Source: Rhizobium sp. Root274
Lineage (GTDB): Bacteria > Pseudomonadota > Alphaproteobacteria > Rhizobiales > Rhizobiaceae
Length of the DNA stretch: 64,000 nucleotides
Direction: 5' to 3'
NCBI RefSeq assembly: GCF_001429245.1
Contig: NZ_LMJE01000001.1
Coordinates: forward strand, 1,669,564 to 1,733,563
Part shown: positions 27,181 through 36,596 of the stretch, piece after piece
Layout of the letters: each line of letters opens with the position of its first letter
Position numbering within the stretch: the stretch's first letter is position 1
Program-made: the position numbers and the translations under genes
Notes under the pieces: model-generated
Seen by the model: only the letters and a program-made list of their open reading frames with translations
The model's database searches: none
What the model was told of the DNA's origin: nothing

Positions 27181-28167
27181 ATGACGGAAGACTGGGCTGC
27201 CCAAATCGCCAATCCCGCGCTTATTCTTGCGGTTCTGGTTTCGCTTGCCGTTTTCGGCACCTTCTACACGCTGGTCATGCCCTATTTCGAAAAGGGCGAC
27301 CTGAACAAGCGGATGCGGGCGGTTTCGACGGAGCGCGACCTGATCCGGGCGCGTGAAAGAGCCAAGTTGAATGCGGAGGCGGCCCAAAGCCGCGCCACGC
27401 TACGCTCTAACAACAACCAGTCGGTCCGGCAGATCGTCGAACGTTTCAACCTGCGCAAGGCGCTGGTCGACGACAAGACCGTGGACAAGCTCAAGGCTGC
27501 TGGCCTGCGTTCGCAGAACGCGTTGAACATCTTCCTTGTCGCACGGTTTCTCCTGCCGTTCGGCACACTGCTGCTGACGGCGTTCTGGATTTTCGTGCTG
27601 GGCAATCTGGCCGAGAAGGCTCTTCCGATCCGGATATTTGCCACCATTGTCGGCGGTTACATCGGCTTCTATCTGCCGATCATCTACGTTTCCAACCGCA
27701 TCTCCAAGCGCCAGCACTCGATCCGCCGCGCGTGGCCGGATGCTCTGGACCTGATGCTGATCTGCGTGGAATCCGGGATATCTCTTGAGGCTGCCATGCG
27801 CCGCGTCTCCGACGAAATCGGCGAGCAATCACCGGAACTGGCGGAGGAAATGGTTCTCACGACGGCGGAATTGTCATTCCTGCCCGATCGCCGCCAGGCG
27901 CTGGAGAATCTGGGCACACGCACCCAGCTCGACAGTGTGAAAAACGTTGTCCAAGCACTGATCCAGGCGGACCGTTACGGCACGCCGGTCGCCCAGGCTT
28001 TGCGCGTGCTGGCGCAGGAAGGCCGCGACGAGCGCATGAACGAGGCCGAGAAGAAGGCCGCAGCACTGCCGCCGAAGCTGACTGTACCGATGATCCTGTT
28101 TTTCCTGCCCGTACTCGTGGCCGTCATTCTCGGCCCGGCCGGGATCCAGGTGTCAGACCGGCTCTGA
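27181..28167 (+). CDS. tadC: Pilus platform protein TadC
   Basis: 328 aa, second GspF-like platform protein. The T2SSF domain is at about 185-310, with RRAWPDALDLMLICVESGISLEAAM and the IQADRYGTPVAQALRVLA segment. One N-terminal, two central and one C-terminal hydrophobic helices are visible. It is the last gene of the plus-strand Tad operon. No TadD-like tetratricopeptide gene follows, unlike in many Tad loci. Confidence 0.93.
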   Translation: MTEDWAAQIANPALILAVLVSLAVFGTFYTLVMPYFEKGDLNKRMRAVSTERDLIRARERAKLNAEAAQSRATLRSNNNQSVRQIVERFNLRKALVDDKTVDKLKAAGLRSQNALNIFLVARFLLPFGTLLLTAFWIFVLGNLAEKALPIRIFATIVGGYIGFYLPIIYVSNRISKRQHSIRRAWPDALDLMLICVESGISLEAAMRRVSDEIGEQSPELAEEMVLTTAELSFLPDRRQALENLGTRTQLDSVKNVVQALIQADRYGTPVAQALRVLAQEGRDERMNEAEKKAAALPPKLTVPMILFFLPVLVAVILGPAGIQVSDRL

Positions 28168-28184
28168 TCAGCCGGTCGCCAGGA

Positions 28185-28346
28185 TCAATGGACGGTCGAG
28201 AATTCCTCGTCGAGCAGCTTCAGCGCATCCTGAAGCGCTTCCACCAGAATGTCGGTGAGCTCGTCAGACTTGTTCTCGATCAGCATCAGCTTCACAGCCA
28301 TGTCCTGCTGGTCGAAATATTGATCCGGTCCCTCATTCATCGTCAT
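28185..28346 (-). CDS. Small acidic conserved-type hypothetical protein
   Basis: 53 aa from ATG 28346, which follows a strong GAAGGGG ribosome site. The protein is acidic and mostly helical (IENKSDELTDILVEALQDALKLLDEEF), with no cysteine, no membrane segment and no motif I recognise. It lies convergent to tadC with a 17-bp gap. The good ribosome site and unbroken frame support a real gene; function unknown. Confidence 0.6.
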   Translation of the reverse strand: MTMNEGPDQYFDQQDMAVKLMLIENKSDELTDILVEALQDALKLLDEEFSTVH

Positions 28347-28434
28347 GTCCCCTTCTCGCCGAATCATTTCGGCCGGAGCCAGATTGAGGTGACAGGCTTG
28401 CGTAAGGCTGTCGAGTGTTCCTTAATTGCCCGGG

Positions 28435-28899
28435 TCAGGCAGAGTCCGTTGCATTCTCCGCGCCGACAGCGGCGCCGAAATTTGAAAAGAACTCAGCCGC
28501 CAGTTTCTTCGAGGTTGATTCGATAAGGCGACTTCCAAGCTGGGCAATCTTACCGCCGACCTCTGCCTTCACGACATAGGTCAGGATCGTCACGGATGGG
28601 CCGTCACTCTCCAGAGAGACATCTGCGCCGCCTTTGGCGAAGCCGGCCAAACCGCCCTTCCCTTCTCCAGAGATGGTGTAGGAATGCGGCGGATTGAGGT
28701 TCTGCAGTTCCACGGCGCCCTCGAACTTCGCCTTGATCGGTCCGATCTTCAGAACGACCTTGGCCACCATTGATGTCTCTGACGTCTTCTCGAGGCTTTC
28801 ACACCCGGGAATCGCCTGTCTCAAGACGTCCGGGTCATTGAGCGCCTTCCAGACGGCATCGATAGACGCTTCGATCCGCTCGCTGCCTTGCATGTCCAT
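28435..28899 (-). CDS. CoxG-like SRPBCC family protein
   Basis: 154 aa from ATG 28899 with GGGAGGAAG upstream. It belongs to the carbon monoxide dehydrogenase subunit G (CoxG) group of the START/SRPBCC fold: VWKALNDPDVLRQAIPGCESLEK is the family signature, followed by KVGPIKAKFEG-type strands and a C-terminal helix. CoxG in CO-oxidisers helps anchor or assemble the molybdenum enzyme at the membrane. No cox genes are nearby, so its role here is open. Confidence 0.85.
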   Translation of the reverse strand: MDMQGSERIEASIDAVWKALNDPDVLRQAIPGCESLEKTSETSMVAKVVLKIGPIKAKFEGAVELQNLNPPHSYTISGEGKGGLAGFAKGGADVSLESDGPSVTILTYVVKAEVGGKIAQLGSRLIESTSKKLAAEFFSNFGAAVGAENATDSA

Positions 28900-28998
28900 G
28901 GTTCTTCCTCCCTTGCCAGACGGGCTCCCTCCCGCCTCTGCCCAAGAGAGCATGGCGCAGGCTCTCCACGCAAGCGGCCTCCCATATGGAGATGGAGG

Positions 28999-30303
28999 CT
29001 AGACGAGAACGGCCTGCTCGACGCGGTCCTGCGAGCCGAAGAATCGGAGGTAGCGCTCGACTTCAGCGGGTTCACCCGTTGCCTTGCGCGGATTGTCGGA
29101 CAGTTTCACCGCAGGACGACCATTGGCTTCGGACACCTTGCAGACGATGGAAATCGGCTTCAGTCCAGCGATCTCAACCGGTGCACAACCGGCAAAGTCG
29201 TTGGTCAAATTGGTGCCCCAGCCGAAGCTCATGCGGACGCGACCGGCAAAGTGGCGATAGGTATCGATGATCGCGTCGACATCGAGACCGTCCGAGAAAA
29301 TGAGCAGCTTCTTGCGCGGATCGCGCCCCATCTTTTTCCACCAGTCAATGATCTTCTCGCCGCCTTCGATCGGCGGGGCGCTGTCGGGGCGGAAGCCCGT
29401 CCAGTCTGCCACCCATTCAGGTGCGTCGCGGAGGAATGCGGTGGTGCCGAATGCATCCGGCAGGACGATCAGCAGGTTTCCGCCATACAAGCGGTTCCAA
29501 TCCTTGAGGACGCGGTAAGGGGCTGCGGCAAGTTCCTCGTCATTGCGTGCCAAGGCGGCGACGACCATTGGCAGCTCATGGGCATTGGTGCCGACGGCCT
29601 CAAGATCAGAATCCATAGCCAGCAATACATTGCTGGTGCCGGTAAAGGCGGGGCCAATCCCTTCCTTGAGCGCTTCAACGCACCAGCGCTGCCACAGGAA
29701 GCTGTGGCGCCGACGGGTGCCGAAATCCGAAATACGCAGCCCCGGCAACTCCTTCAGCCGCTCGACTTTCGACCACATCTTGGCCTTGGCCCGCGCATAA
29801 AGCACATCCAGGGTGAAATAGCCGAGCGAGCGCATGGCAGCCCGGGAACGTAGCTCGTTGATGATGGCGAGTGCGGGAATCTCCCACAGCGTCGTTTCCA
29901 TCCAGGGGCCGTGGAATGTCAGCTCATACTGGCCATCTCGCTTGGTCAGTTCGTAGTCCGGAAGCTGAAGGTTACCGAGCCAGGCGAGAAACTCCGGCTC
30001 GAAGATCTGGGCACGACCATAGAAGGTGTTACCGGCCAGCCAAATCATCTCCTTCTTGCTCAGACGAAGGGCACGGACATGATCCAGCTGGTCTCGCAAC
30101 TCCTGCTCATCGATCTCGTCGGCGAGCCTCACGGAGGTCGTGCGATTGATCAACGTGAAGGTTGCGTGCACGTCCGGATAGAGCTTCCAGATCATCTGGA
30201 GCATTAAAAGTTTGTAGAAGTCGGTGTCAATCAGGCTGCGAATGATCGGGTCGAGCTTCCAGGCGTGATTGTAAACCCTGGTCGCGATATCAGTCTTGGT
30301 CAT
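28999..30303 (-). CDS. pncB: Nicotinate phosphoribosyltransferase
   Basis: 434 aa, the length of bacterial PncB. It converts nicotinate and PRPP, with ATP hydrolysis, to nicotinate mononucleotide in NAD salvage. Visible marks are [11 protein letters not shown] near the N-terminus, the region around the phosphorylated His in [28 protein letters not shown] and [13 protein letters not shown]. It stands alone, with 99 bp to the CoxG-like gene and about 118 bp to the next upstream gene. Confidence 0.95.
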   Translation of the reverse strand: MTKTDIATRVYNHAWKLDPIIRSLIDTDFYKLLMLQMIWKLYPDVHATFTLINRTTSVRLADEIDEQELRDQLDHVRALRLSKKEMIWLAGNTFYGRAQIFEPEFLAWLGNLQLPDYELTKRDGQYELTFHGPWMETTLWEIPALAIINELRSRAAMRSLGYFTLDVLYARAKAKMWSKVERLKELPGLRISDFGTRRRHSFLWQRWCVEALKEGIGPAFTGTSNVLLAMDSDLEAVGTNAHELPMVVAALARNDEELAAAPYRVLKDWNRLYGGNLLIVLPDAFGTTAFLRDAPEWVADWTGFRPDSAPPIEGGEKIIDWWKKMGRDPRKKLLIFSDGLDVDAIIDTYRHFAGRVRMSFGWGTNLTNDFAGCAPVEIAGLKPISIVCKVSEANGRPAVKLSDNPRKATGEPAEVERYLRFFGSQDRVEQAVLV

Positions 30304-30421
30304 CTGCCGCTGCCTTACCGATCACTGCCGATTAGCCCGTGATCAGCGGTCGCCACGGTGCGACCGCTTCTGCTGCATGTTATCGGCAATCGAAACTGCC
30401 TTGTCCAGTGACTGAAGTTTA

Positions 30422-30724
30422 TCACTGGCCCGGGGTCGGGTTCGATTGCGGCATGTTCTGCGTGCCGGATTCGGTCGTATTCGGTGCCGGCGCAGGGGCC
30501 GTTTCAGTCGTCGGCTCATTGGCCGGATTGCTCGGCGCGATCGAATTGCCCCACCATTCGGCCGGGATCCAGACGAGCATGGCAAGGACAAGTCCTGCCA
30601 GCAGCACGATCAAGACCGGCTTGCCGCGAAAGCCCTGGCGAGCTTCGGTTGGGGTCATCGGCTCGGGCTGCAAACCGCGGGTTCTACGATCCGTAGCATT
30701 TGGAAGGTCGGTTCTGCTGCTCAT
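30422..30724 (-). CDS. Small single-helix membrane protein, unknown function
   Basis: 100 aa. A polar, basic N-terminal part (1-36) leads into one strong transmembrane helix (about 37-55, PVLIVLLAGLVLAMLVWIP). A Pro/Thr/Ala/Asn-rich, presumably periplasmic tail follows (TTETAPAPAPNTTESG). There is no catalytic motif and no recognised domain. The layout resembles small rhizobial membrane proteins found next to unrelated genes. It lies between pncB and ghrA on the same strand, about 95 bp from ghrA. Confidence 0.65.
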   Translation of the reverse strand: MSSRTDLPNATDRRTRGLQPEPMTPTEARQGFRGKPVLIVLLAGLVLAMLVWIPAEWWGNSIAPSNPANEPTTETAPAPAPNTTESGTQNMPQSNPTPGQ

Positions 30725-30819
30725 GGCACTCTCCCTGTTTTCGGAAAAGACGTCTTTTGACGCCGTTCTCCTTAGGCAAACGGGAGCAGGCTATGAATGT
30801 TCCGAAGCTCACGGACCTG

Positions 30820-31782
30820 TCAGTATCCGGAAGTCCGGTCGACGACGAATTGCAGAGGTTTTCCGGCTTCGAGGCGATCTATCTGCTGTTCGACATGCCG
30901 AAACAGTGCGCGTACCTCCGATGAGGCCGCTGCATGGGGTGTGACCAGGACATTGGGCAAGGTCCACAAGGGGCTGTCGGGACCAAGTGGCTCGTTCACG
31001 AAGACGTCGAGGGAGGCAGCCTTCAGAGTGCCGTCAGTCAGGCAGGCCACGAGATCTGCCTCGTTCTGGCTGCCGCCGCGCCCGGCATTGAGGAAGACCG
31101 GGCCGCCCAGCGCTCCCACTCGCGACAGCTTCGAGAAAAGCGCTTTGTCATAGATCCCGCGCGTATCATCGGTCAGCGGCAGAAGGCCGACAAGGATGTC
31201 CGTGCGGCCGAGAAACTCGTCCAGGCCGCCGGCACTGAAGGTTTCAATGCCGTCTATCTCTTTCTTGCTGCGCGACCAGCCGATAACACGAAAGCCCATG
31301 GCCTTGAGCTTTGCGGCGGCATCAGCTCCGAGCACGCCGAGACCCATGATGCCAACAGTGACATCGCGTGCTTCCGGCTGGGCGGCGATTTCGTTCCAGA
31401 CGTGCGTGCGCTGCTGTTCGGCGTAGGTGAAACCGTTACGAAGATGATGCAGACACTGCCACACCACCCACTCGCTCATCCGATCCGTCAGGCTGCGGTC
31501 GACGAAGCGCACGATGGGCAGGTCGGGAAGCTGGTAGTTGGAAAGAATGTGATCAACGCCGGCGCCGCCGGAAAAGATTGCCTTCAACCCGCTGGCACGA
31601 CGGAAGAGATCCGGGTCCGGCTTCCAGACCACCGCATAAGCGGCCTCGGACAGATCCCGGTCGCGATTGGCGGGATCGCCGAGATCGATGACCTGCCGAC
31701 CGGCAAACGCCTCCGGCAAGGCACGCAGAACGCTGTCGCGGTCGAAGCGAAGATCGATGATGATGGGGCTTTTATCGGGCAT
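30820..31782 (-). CDS. Glyoxylate/hydroxypyruvate reductase A-like dehydrogenase
   Basis: 320 aa, D-isomer-specific 2-hydroxyacid dehydrogenase family, GhrA subgroup. The NAD(P) site is GLGVLGADAAAKL followed by GWSRS (an Arg after the second strand suggests NADPH). Catalytic residues fit FLNAGRGG (Arg), DVFVNEPL (Glu) and TPHAAA (His). GhrA reduces glyoxylate and hydroxypyruvate. It starts 12 bp after yejF, so it is probably expressed with the yej operon, though a functional link is not obvious. Confidence 0.88.
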   Translation of the reverse strand: MPDKSPIIIDLRFDRDSVLRALPEAFAGRQVIDLGDPANRDRDLSEAAYAVVWKPDPDLFRRASGLKAIFSGGAGVDHILSNYQLPDLPIVRFVDRSLTDRMSEWVVWQCLHHLRNGFTYAEQQRTHVWNEIAAQPEARDVTVGIMGLGVLGADAAAKLKAMGFRVIGWSRSKKEIDGIETFSAGGLDEFLGRTDILVGLLPLTDDTRGIYDKALFSKLSRVGALGGPVFLNAGRGGSQNEADLVACLTDGTLKAASLDVFVNEPLGPDSPLWTLPNVLVTPHAAASSEVRALFRHVEQQIDRLEAGKPLQFVVDRTSGY

Positions 31783-31794
31783 GATTAGAATTCT

Positions 31795-33423
31795 CTACTG
31801 GCGGACGCCACCGATCTCGGCGGCTTCAAGATTGAAGGCGGCGGCCATCAAGGCGCGGGTATAATCGGCTTTGGGTGCTGCGAAAACCTCGGCAGCGGGT
31901 CCCTGCTCGACCACCTTGCCGTTGCGCATCACGATCAATTCGTTTGCCAGCGCCTTCACAACCTTCAGGTCGTGGCTGATGAAGAGGTAGGCGAGGTCAT
32001 GCCTGGCCTGAAGATCGCGCAGAAGGTCAACGACCTGGGCCTGGACGGTCATGTCGAGCGCGGATGTGGGCTCATCCAACATCACGAAACGCGGCTTCAG
32101 AACCATGGCGCGGGCGATGGCAATGCGTTGCCGCTGACCGCCGGAGAATTCATGGGGGTAACGCCAGCGGGTGGCAGGATCGAGGCCGACTTCTTCGAGT
32201 GCCCAGGCAACGCGACCGTCCCGCTCTTCCGAGGTCAACTGTTTCTCATGAACCTTCAGCCCTTCGGCAATGATCTCGCCGACCGACATGCGTGGGCTGA
32301 GAGACCCGAAGGGGTCCTGAAAGACGATCTGCAAACGATCGCGCAGCGGGCGCATTTCGCTGTAGGAAAAGCTGTCGATGCTCTTGCCGATGAAACTGAT
32401 GCGGCCTTTGGACGAAATGAGGCGCGAGAGCGCGAGCCCGAGTGTCGTCTTGCCGGAGCCGGATTCGCCAACGACGCCGAGTGTCTGCCCGGCCCGCAGT
32501 GTGAGATCGATGCCGTCGACGGCCTTTACGTGATCCACGGTACGGCGCAGGAAGCCGGCCTTGATCGGGAACCAGACGCGGATGTCTTCGCCCTGCATGA
32601 CGACAGGTTTGCTTTCGTCCAGCAATGGCGGTTCGCCGCGCGGCTCGGAGGCGAGCAGTTTCTTTGTATAGGGATGCTGCGGGCGCTCGAATATCTCTTC
32701 GACCGCGCCTGCCTCGACGATCTCACCCTTGGTCATGACGCAGACGCGATCGGCAAACTTGCGGACGATGCCGAGATCGTGGGTGATGAAGAGCATGGAC
32801 ATGCCGTGCTCTACCTTCAGGCGTCCCAAAAGTTCGAGGATCTGGGCTTGGACGGTAACGTCGAGCGCCGTGGTCGGCTCATCTGCGATCAGGAGCTTCG
32901 GCCTGTTGGCAAGCGCCATGGCAATCATCACCCGCTGGCGCTGGCCGCCAGAGAGCTCATGCGGAAAGGCAGTCAGCCGCTTTTCCGGTTCGCGGATATC
33001 GACCTGATGGAGCAGTTCCAGGATACGGGCGCGAGCCGCAGCGCCTGACAGCCCCTGGTGAAGCGCGAGGATCTCGCCGATCTGCCGCTCGATCGAATGC
33101 AGCGGGTTGAGCGAGGTCATCGGCTCCTGGAAGATCATGGTGATATCGTTGCCCCGAACCCCGCGCAGCTCAGGCTCACTCGCCTCCATCAGGTCGCGTC
33201 CATCGAACAGGATCTGTCCAGACGGGTGGCTGGCGGAGGGATAAGGCAGAAGCTTGAGGATCGACGCGGCCGAGACGGACTTGCCGGAACCGGATTCGCC
33301 GACCAGAGCGACAATCTCTCCGCGCTTGATTTCGAATGACACTCGATCGACCGCCAGGCTCTCGCGTCCGCCCTGGTGGAAGGCGACGGAGAGATCGCGC
33401 ACGGAGAGGAGTGGTTCAGTCAT
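31795..33423 (-). CDS. yejF: Peptide ABC transporter ATP-binding protein YejF
   Basis: 542 aa with two fused ATPase domains of the Dpp/Opp type. Each has Walker A (GESGSGKS and GESGSGKT), an LSGGQRQR or FSGGQRQR signature and Walker B (LLIADEPTTALD and FVMLDEPTSALD). YejABEF imports peptides, including microcin C in Escherichia coli. ATG 33423 overlaps the stop of a VapC-like toxin gene by 4 bp, which is unusual because yejF normally follows yejE directly. Confidence 0.94.
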   Translation of the reverse strand: MTEPLLSVRDLSVAFHQGGRESLAVDRVSFEIKRGEIVALVGESGSGKSVSAASILKLLPYPSASHPSGQILFDGRDLMEASEPELRGVRGNDITMIFQEPMTSLNPLHSIERQIGEILALHQGLSGAAARARILELLHQVDIREPEKRLTAFPHELSGGQRQRVMIAMALANRPKLLIADEPTTALDVTVQAQILELLGRLKVEHGMSMLFITHDLGIVRKFADRVCVMTKGEIVEAGAVEEIFERPQHPYTKKLLASEPRGEPPLLDESKPVVMQGEDIRVWFPIKAGFLRRTVDHVKAVDGIDLTLRAGQTLGVVGESGSGKTTLGLALSRLISSKGRISFIGKSIDSFSYSEMRPLRDRLQIVFQDPFGSLSPRMSVGEIIAEGLKVHEKQLTSEERDGRVAWALEEVGLDPATRWRYPHEFSGGQRQRIAIARAMVLKPRFVMLDEPTSALDMTVQAQVVDLLRDLQARHDLAYLFISHDLKVVKALANELIVMRNGKVVEQGPAAEVFAAPKADYTRALMAAAFNLEAAEIGGVRQ

Positions 33424-33911
33424 GATGCGGACAGGCTTTCGATCAGGGAGGTGAGAGATGGGGCATCCAAGTGGCAAACCTCAAACGAGCCAGGCTCTTC
33501 GGAGGACGCACTTGTGACAGAGTTCGAGATACCGTGGTCATCGGTCAAGAAATGCGTGGTGCCGATGGCAAGACCCGATGCGACATGGATGGCGTCGGGA
33601 AGCTTCAGACCGGCACGCCGTGCACGCAATTGTGCAGCCATATCAAGAATGCCATTGGAAACGGGAACAATCTGCAGCCAAGGCAGCCCCGAGACCCAGG
33701 CCCTATAGATTTCAATCAGCCTCGTGTCGTTTTGGCGCAACGGCTTGACCAAAAGTTCCGACACAGTCAACGCGCCGGTAGCCAGGATCGCGCCCGGTCG
33801 GGATGATGCCTTATCGGTCAGGTCTCGCAGCATTTCACGCAGGATACCCTCACCCTCGACCAGCAAGATGGCGGCATTCGTGTCCAGATAGAGTTGGTGC
33901 CGTTGCGGCAT
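33420..33911 (-). CDS. VapC-like PIN domain toxin (putative ribonuclease)
   Basis: 163 aa. PIN acidic residues are visible: LYLDTN (Asp), LTVSELL (Glu), GLKLPDAIHVA (Asp) and FLTDDHG (Asp), in family order. VapC toxins cleave tRNA or rRNA unless bound by VapB. ATG 33911 overlaps the antitoxin stop by 1 bp (TGATG) and the toxin stop overlaps the yejF ATG by 4 bp. The C-terminal 35 residues extend past the usual PIN core. The pair interrupts yejE-yejF. Confidence 0.88.
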   Translation of the reverse strand: MPQRHQLYLDTNAAILLVEGEGILREMLRDLTDKASSRPGAILATGALTVSELLVKPLRQNDTRLIEIYRAWVSGLPWLQIVPVSNGILDMAAQLRARRAGLKLPDAIHVASGLAIGTTHFLTDDHGISNSVTSASSEEPGSFEVCHLDAPSLTSLIESLSAS

Positions 33912-34159
33912 CAGTCGTCCCATTCGTCGCGAAGTTCCCGAATACGCGCCACAGCTTCAGCGGTTGTAACGCGCCGGCCGTTCTGACTACGATAGGCCTC
34001 TACCGTTTTCATAAACTCATCAAAGCTCGTTTTGGCCGGGTTCGGTGCGTCGCCTTCCATCTCCACCACGATGCGCACGGTAGTGCCCTCCGCCAGCCCC
34101 TCGCGGAGATCTGCTGGCAAGTTCTCAACCGGATAGTGCTCTCTGACGATCTTGTTCAT
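33911..34159 (-). CDS. Putative VapB-like antitoxin
   Basis: 82 aa, acidic, with an N-terminal beta-rich stretch (TTVRIVVEMEG) and a C-terminal region (TTAEAVARIRELRDEWDD) that could wrap the toxin. The assignment is mainly positional: a short gene overlapping a PIN toxin by 1 bp. AGGAGC (34168-34173) is 8 bp upstream. The 66-bp gap to yejE contains GCATCATGC (34187-34195), a small palindrome that could be its operator. Confidence 0.75.
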   Translation of the reverse strand: MNKIVREHYPVENLPADLREGLAEGTTVRIVVEMEGDAPNPAKTSFDEFMKTVEAYRSQNGRRVTTAEAVARIRELRDEWDD

Positions 34160-34225
34160 GGCATCACGCTCCTGATCGGACTCGTCGCATCATGCCACAG
34201 GTGCTCTCGTTTGACGAACCCGCCT

Positions 34226-35362
34226 TCATCGGAAGGTCTTCCTCGGATCAAACGCATCGCGCACCGCTTCGCCGACGAAGATCAGGAGCGAAAGCATGAT
34301 CGACATGGTGAAGAAAGCGGTGAGGCCGAGCCAGGGAGCCTGGAGGTTGCGTTTGCCCTGCGCAATGAGTTCGCCCAGCGACGCAGAACCGGGCGGCATG
34401 CCGAAGCCGAGGAAGTCGAGGGAAGTGAGCGTGGTGATCGAGCCCGAGAGAATGAAGGGCAGGAAGGTTAGCGTCGCCACCATGGCATTCGGCAAGAGAT
34501 GACGGAACATGATCGTGCCATTCCCAACGCCCAGCGCCCTGGCCGCATTCACGTATTCGAAGTTTCGGGCACGCAGGAACTCGGCCCGGACGATGCCGAC
34601 GAAACCGACCCAGGAGAAAAGCAGCATGATGCCGAGCAGGACGAAGAAGCCGGGCGGCAGGATGGCGGCGATAATCAGCAGGATGTAGAGGACCGGCATC
34701 GAAGACCAGATCTCGATGAAGCGTTGCATCAGAAGGTCTGTCCAGCCGCCGAAATAGCCCTGCACGGCACCGGCCGTGACGCCGATCGCGGCAGAGGCGA
34801 CCGTGAGTGCCAGACCGAAGAGGATCGAGATGCGGAAGCCGTAGATCATACGGGCCATGACGTCGCGGGCCTGATCGTCGGTGCCGAGCCAGTTCATGTT
34901 GCCGAGCACGCAGTTCGGATCCTCCGCCTTCAGCGGATAGGCGGCGCAGCGCTCATCCTTGCCCATCAGCCAGAAGGGTGCCGTTGGTGCCGAATGCGGC
35001 ACTTCGGAATTGACCGTGCGATACGAGTAGCGGATGGGCGGCCAGATCATCCAGCCGTTCGCGTTGATCTCGTCTGAAATAAAGGGCGAGCGGTAGTCGG
35101 TCACGGCGAGGAAGCCGCCGAACTTCTCTTCCGGATAATCAACGAGAACGGGGAAGAGCATCTCGCCCTTATAGGAGGCGATGATCGGCCGGTCATTGGC
35201 AATGAACTCGGCAAACATGCTGAGCACGAACAGGATCATGAAGATCCAGAACGACCAGAAGCCCCGGCGGTTCGCCTTGAAGTTTTCAAGGCGGCGACGA
35301 TTCGTTGGTTTCAGCCAGGTTTTCTTCGGCGGAACAACAGTGACGGTTTCGACGGCGGACAT
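34226..35362 (-). CDS. yejE: Peptide ABC transporter permease YejE
   Basis: 378 aa. A cytoplasmic N-terminus (FKANRRGFWSFWIF leads into helix 1) and a large periplasmic insertion (about residues 55-150, with YPEEKFGGF and WPPIRYSYRTVN) precede the BPD_transp_1 core. The core includes LGTDDQARDVMARMIYGFRIS and the EAA loop NAARALGVGNGTIMFRHLLPN. The insertion is typical of YejE. ATG 35362 shares one base with the yejB stop. Confidence 0.94.
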   Translation of the reverse strand: MSAVETVTVVPPKKTWLKPTNRRRLENFKANRRGFWSFWIFMILFVLSMFAEFIANDRPIIASYKGEMLFPVLVDYPEEKFGGFLAVTDYRSPFISDEINANGWMIWPPIRYSYRTVNSEVPHSAPTAPFWLMGKDERCAAYPLKAEDPNCVLGNMNWLGTDDQARDVMARMIYGFRISILFGLALTVASAAIGVTAGAVQGYFGGWTDLLMQRFIEIWSSMPVLYILLIIAAILPPGFFVLLGIMLLFSWVGFVGIVRAEFLRARNFEYVNAARALGVGNGTIMFRHLLPNAMVATLTFLPFILSGSITTLTSLDFLGFGMPPGSASLGELIAQGKRNLQAPWLGLTAFFTMSIMLSLLIFVGEAVRDAFDPRKTFR

Positions 35363-36456
35363 CAGACGTCCCTCCGGTCGAAGTCGATGCGCGGATCGAT
35401 CCAGGTGTAGATGAGATCGGAGATGAGGCCGACGACGAGGCCCATCAGGGAGAAAATGTAAAGCGTGGCGAACACGATCGGATAGTCGCGGTTGACGACC
35501 GCGAGATAGCCAAGGCGGCCCAGGCCATCGAGCGAGAAGATGTTCTCGATCAGCAGAGAACCCGTGAAGAAAGCGGAAATGAAGGCGCCCGGCAGGCCCG
35601 CGATGACGATCAGCATGGCATTGCGGAACACATGGCCGTAGAGCACCTGTCGCTCGGCCAAACCTTTGGCGCGGGCAGTCACAACATACTGCTTCTTGAT
35701 CTCGTCGATGAACGAATTCTTGGTGAGCAGCGTCGTCGTCGCGAAGGCCGAAAGCAGAAGTGCTGTGAGCGGCAGCGTGAGGTGCCAGAAGTAGTCGAGG
35801 ATCTTCTGCCACCAGGAGAGCTCGGCGAAATTGTCGGAGGTAAGACCTCGCAAGGGGAACCAGTCGAAGAAGGACCCGCCAGCAAAAAGAACGATCAGCA
35901 GGATACCGAAGAGGAAGCCGGGCACGGCATAGCCGACGACGATGACGCCAGAAGTCCAGACATCGAAGCGCGAGCCGTCGGAGACGGCCTTCTTGATACC
36001 GAGCGGGATGGATATGGCATACGAAATCAAGAGGACCCAGATTCCAAGCGAGATCGACACCGGCATCTTTTCGATGATCAGGTCGATGACCGAGGTATTG
36101 CGGAAGAAGCTCTCGCCGAAATCGAAGCGAATGTAATTCCACATCATCTCGACGAAGCGTTCGAGCGGGGGCTTGTCGAAGCCGAACTGCTTTTCAAGCT
36201 TGGCAATCAGTTCGGGGTCGAGGCCCTGAGCACCTCGATAGCGCCCGCCTCCTTCATCTGCGGACTGCGGCTGGTTGAGCATATCGCCGCCGCCGGACAG
36301 CCGCGCATCGGCGCTGTCGCCCTGACCGCTCAGTTGCGCGATCACCTGCTCCACAGGGCCGCCCGGGGCAAACTGGATGACGATGAAGGAAATGCCCATG
36401 ATGCCGATGATGGTCGGGATCATCAAGAGGAGCCGGCGGAAGATATATGCGGTCAT
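35362..36456 (-). CDS. yejB: Peptide ABC transporter permease YejB
   Basis: 364 aa, BPD_transp_1 family. Helix 1 ([19 protein letters not shown]) is followed by the YejB-type insertion with LSGQGDS and GGDMLNQPQ, then [17 protein letters not shown] and the permease core with the EAA-like [18 protein letters not shown]. The start is ATG 36456, before the conserved TAYIFRR. It follows yejA by 140 bp, a gap large enough for a stem or internal promoter, though none is obvious. Confidence 0.94.
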   Translation of the reverse strand: MTAYIFRRLLLMIPTIIGIMGISFIVIQFAPGGPVEQVIAQLSGQGDSADARLSGGGDMLNQPQSADEGGGRYRGAQGLDPELIAKLEKQFGFDKPPLERFVEMMWNYIRFDFGESFFRNTSVIDLIIEKMPVSISLGIWVLLISYAISIPLGIKKAVSDGSRFDVWTSGVIVVGYAVPGFLFGILLIVLFAGGSFFDWFPLRGLTSDNFAELSWWQKILDYFWHLTLPLTALLLSAFATTTLLTKNSFIDEIKKQYVVTARAKGLAERQVLYGHVFRNAMLIVIAGLPGAFISAFFTGSLLIENIFSLDGLGRLGYLAVVNRDYPIVFATLYIFSLMGLVVGLISDLIYTWIDPRIDFDRRDV

Positions 36457-36596
36457 GCGGGTTGCCCTGCAGGGGTATGGCCACTGCCCGCCCACAACCT
36501 GTATTCATCCGCCAATGCGCAAGCCTCCGTCGTAGAGCGATTCGTATGCTTCATTCGTAGCCCGCCCCACAGGAGGTGCAAGTGCCGTCGTCGTTT

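Noticed and set aside
28435-28899. CoxG-like gene as evidence for CO oxidation.
   Set aside because: No coxS/M/L or accessory genes nearby; the fold is used in many contexts.
31972-33048. Plus-strand frame (358 codons) opposite yejF.
   Set aside because: Antisense to both nucleotide-binding domains of yejF; composition-driven.
36457-36596. A Cys-containing short peptide frame in the yejA-yejB gap (CTSCGAGYE).
   Set aside because: It is the tail of an antisense frame, lacks a ribosome site and is too short to support.
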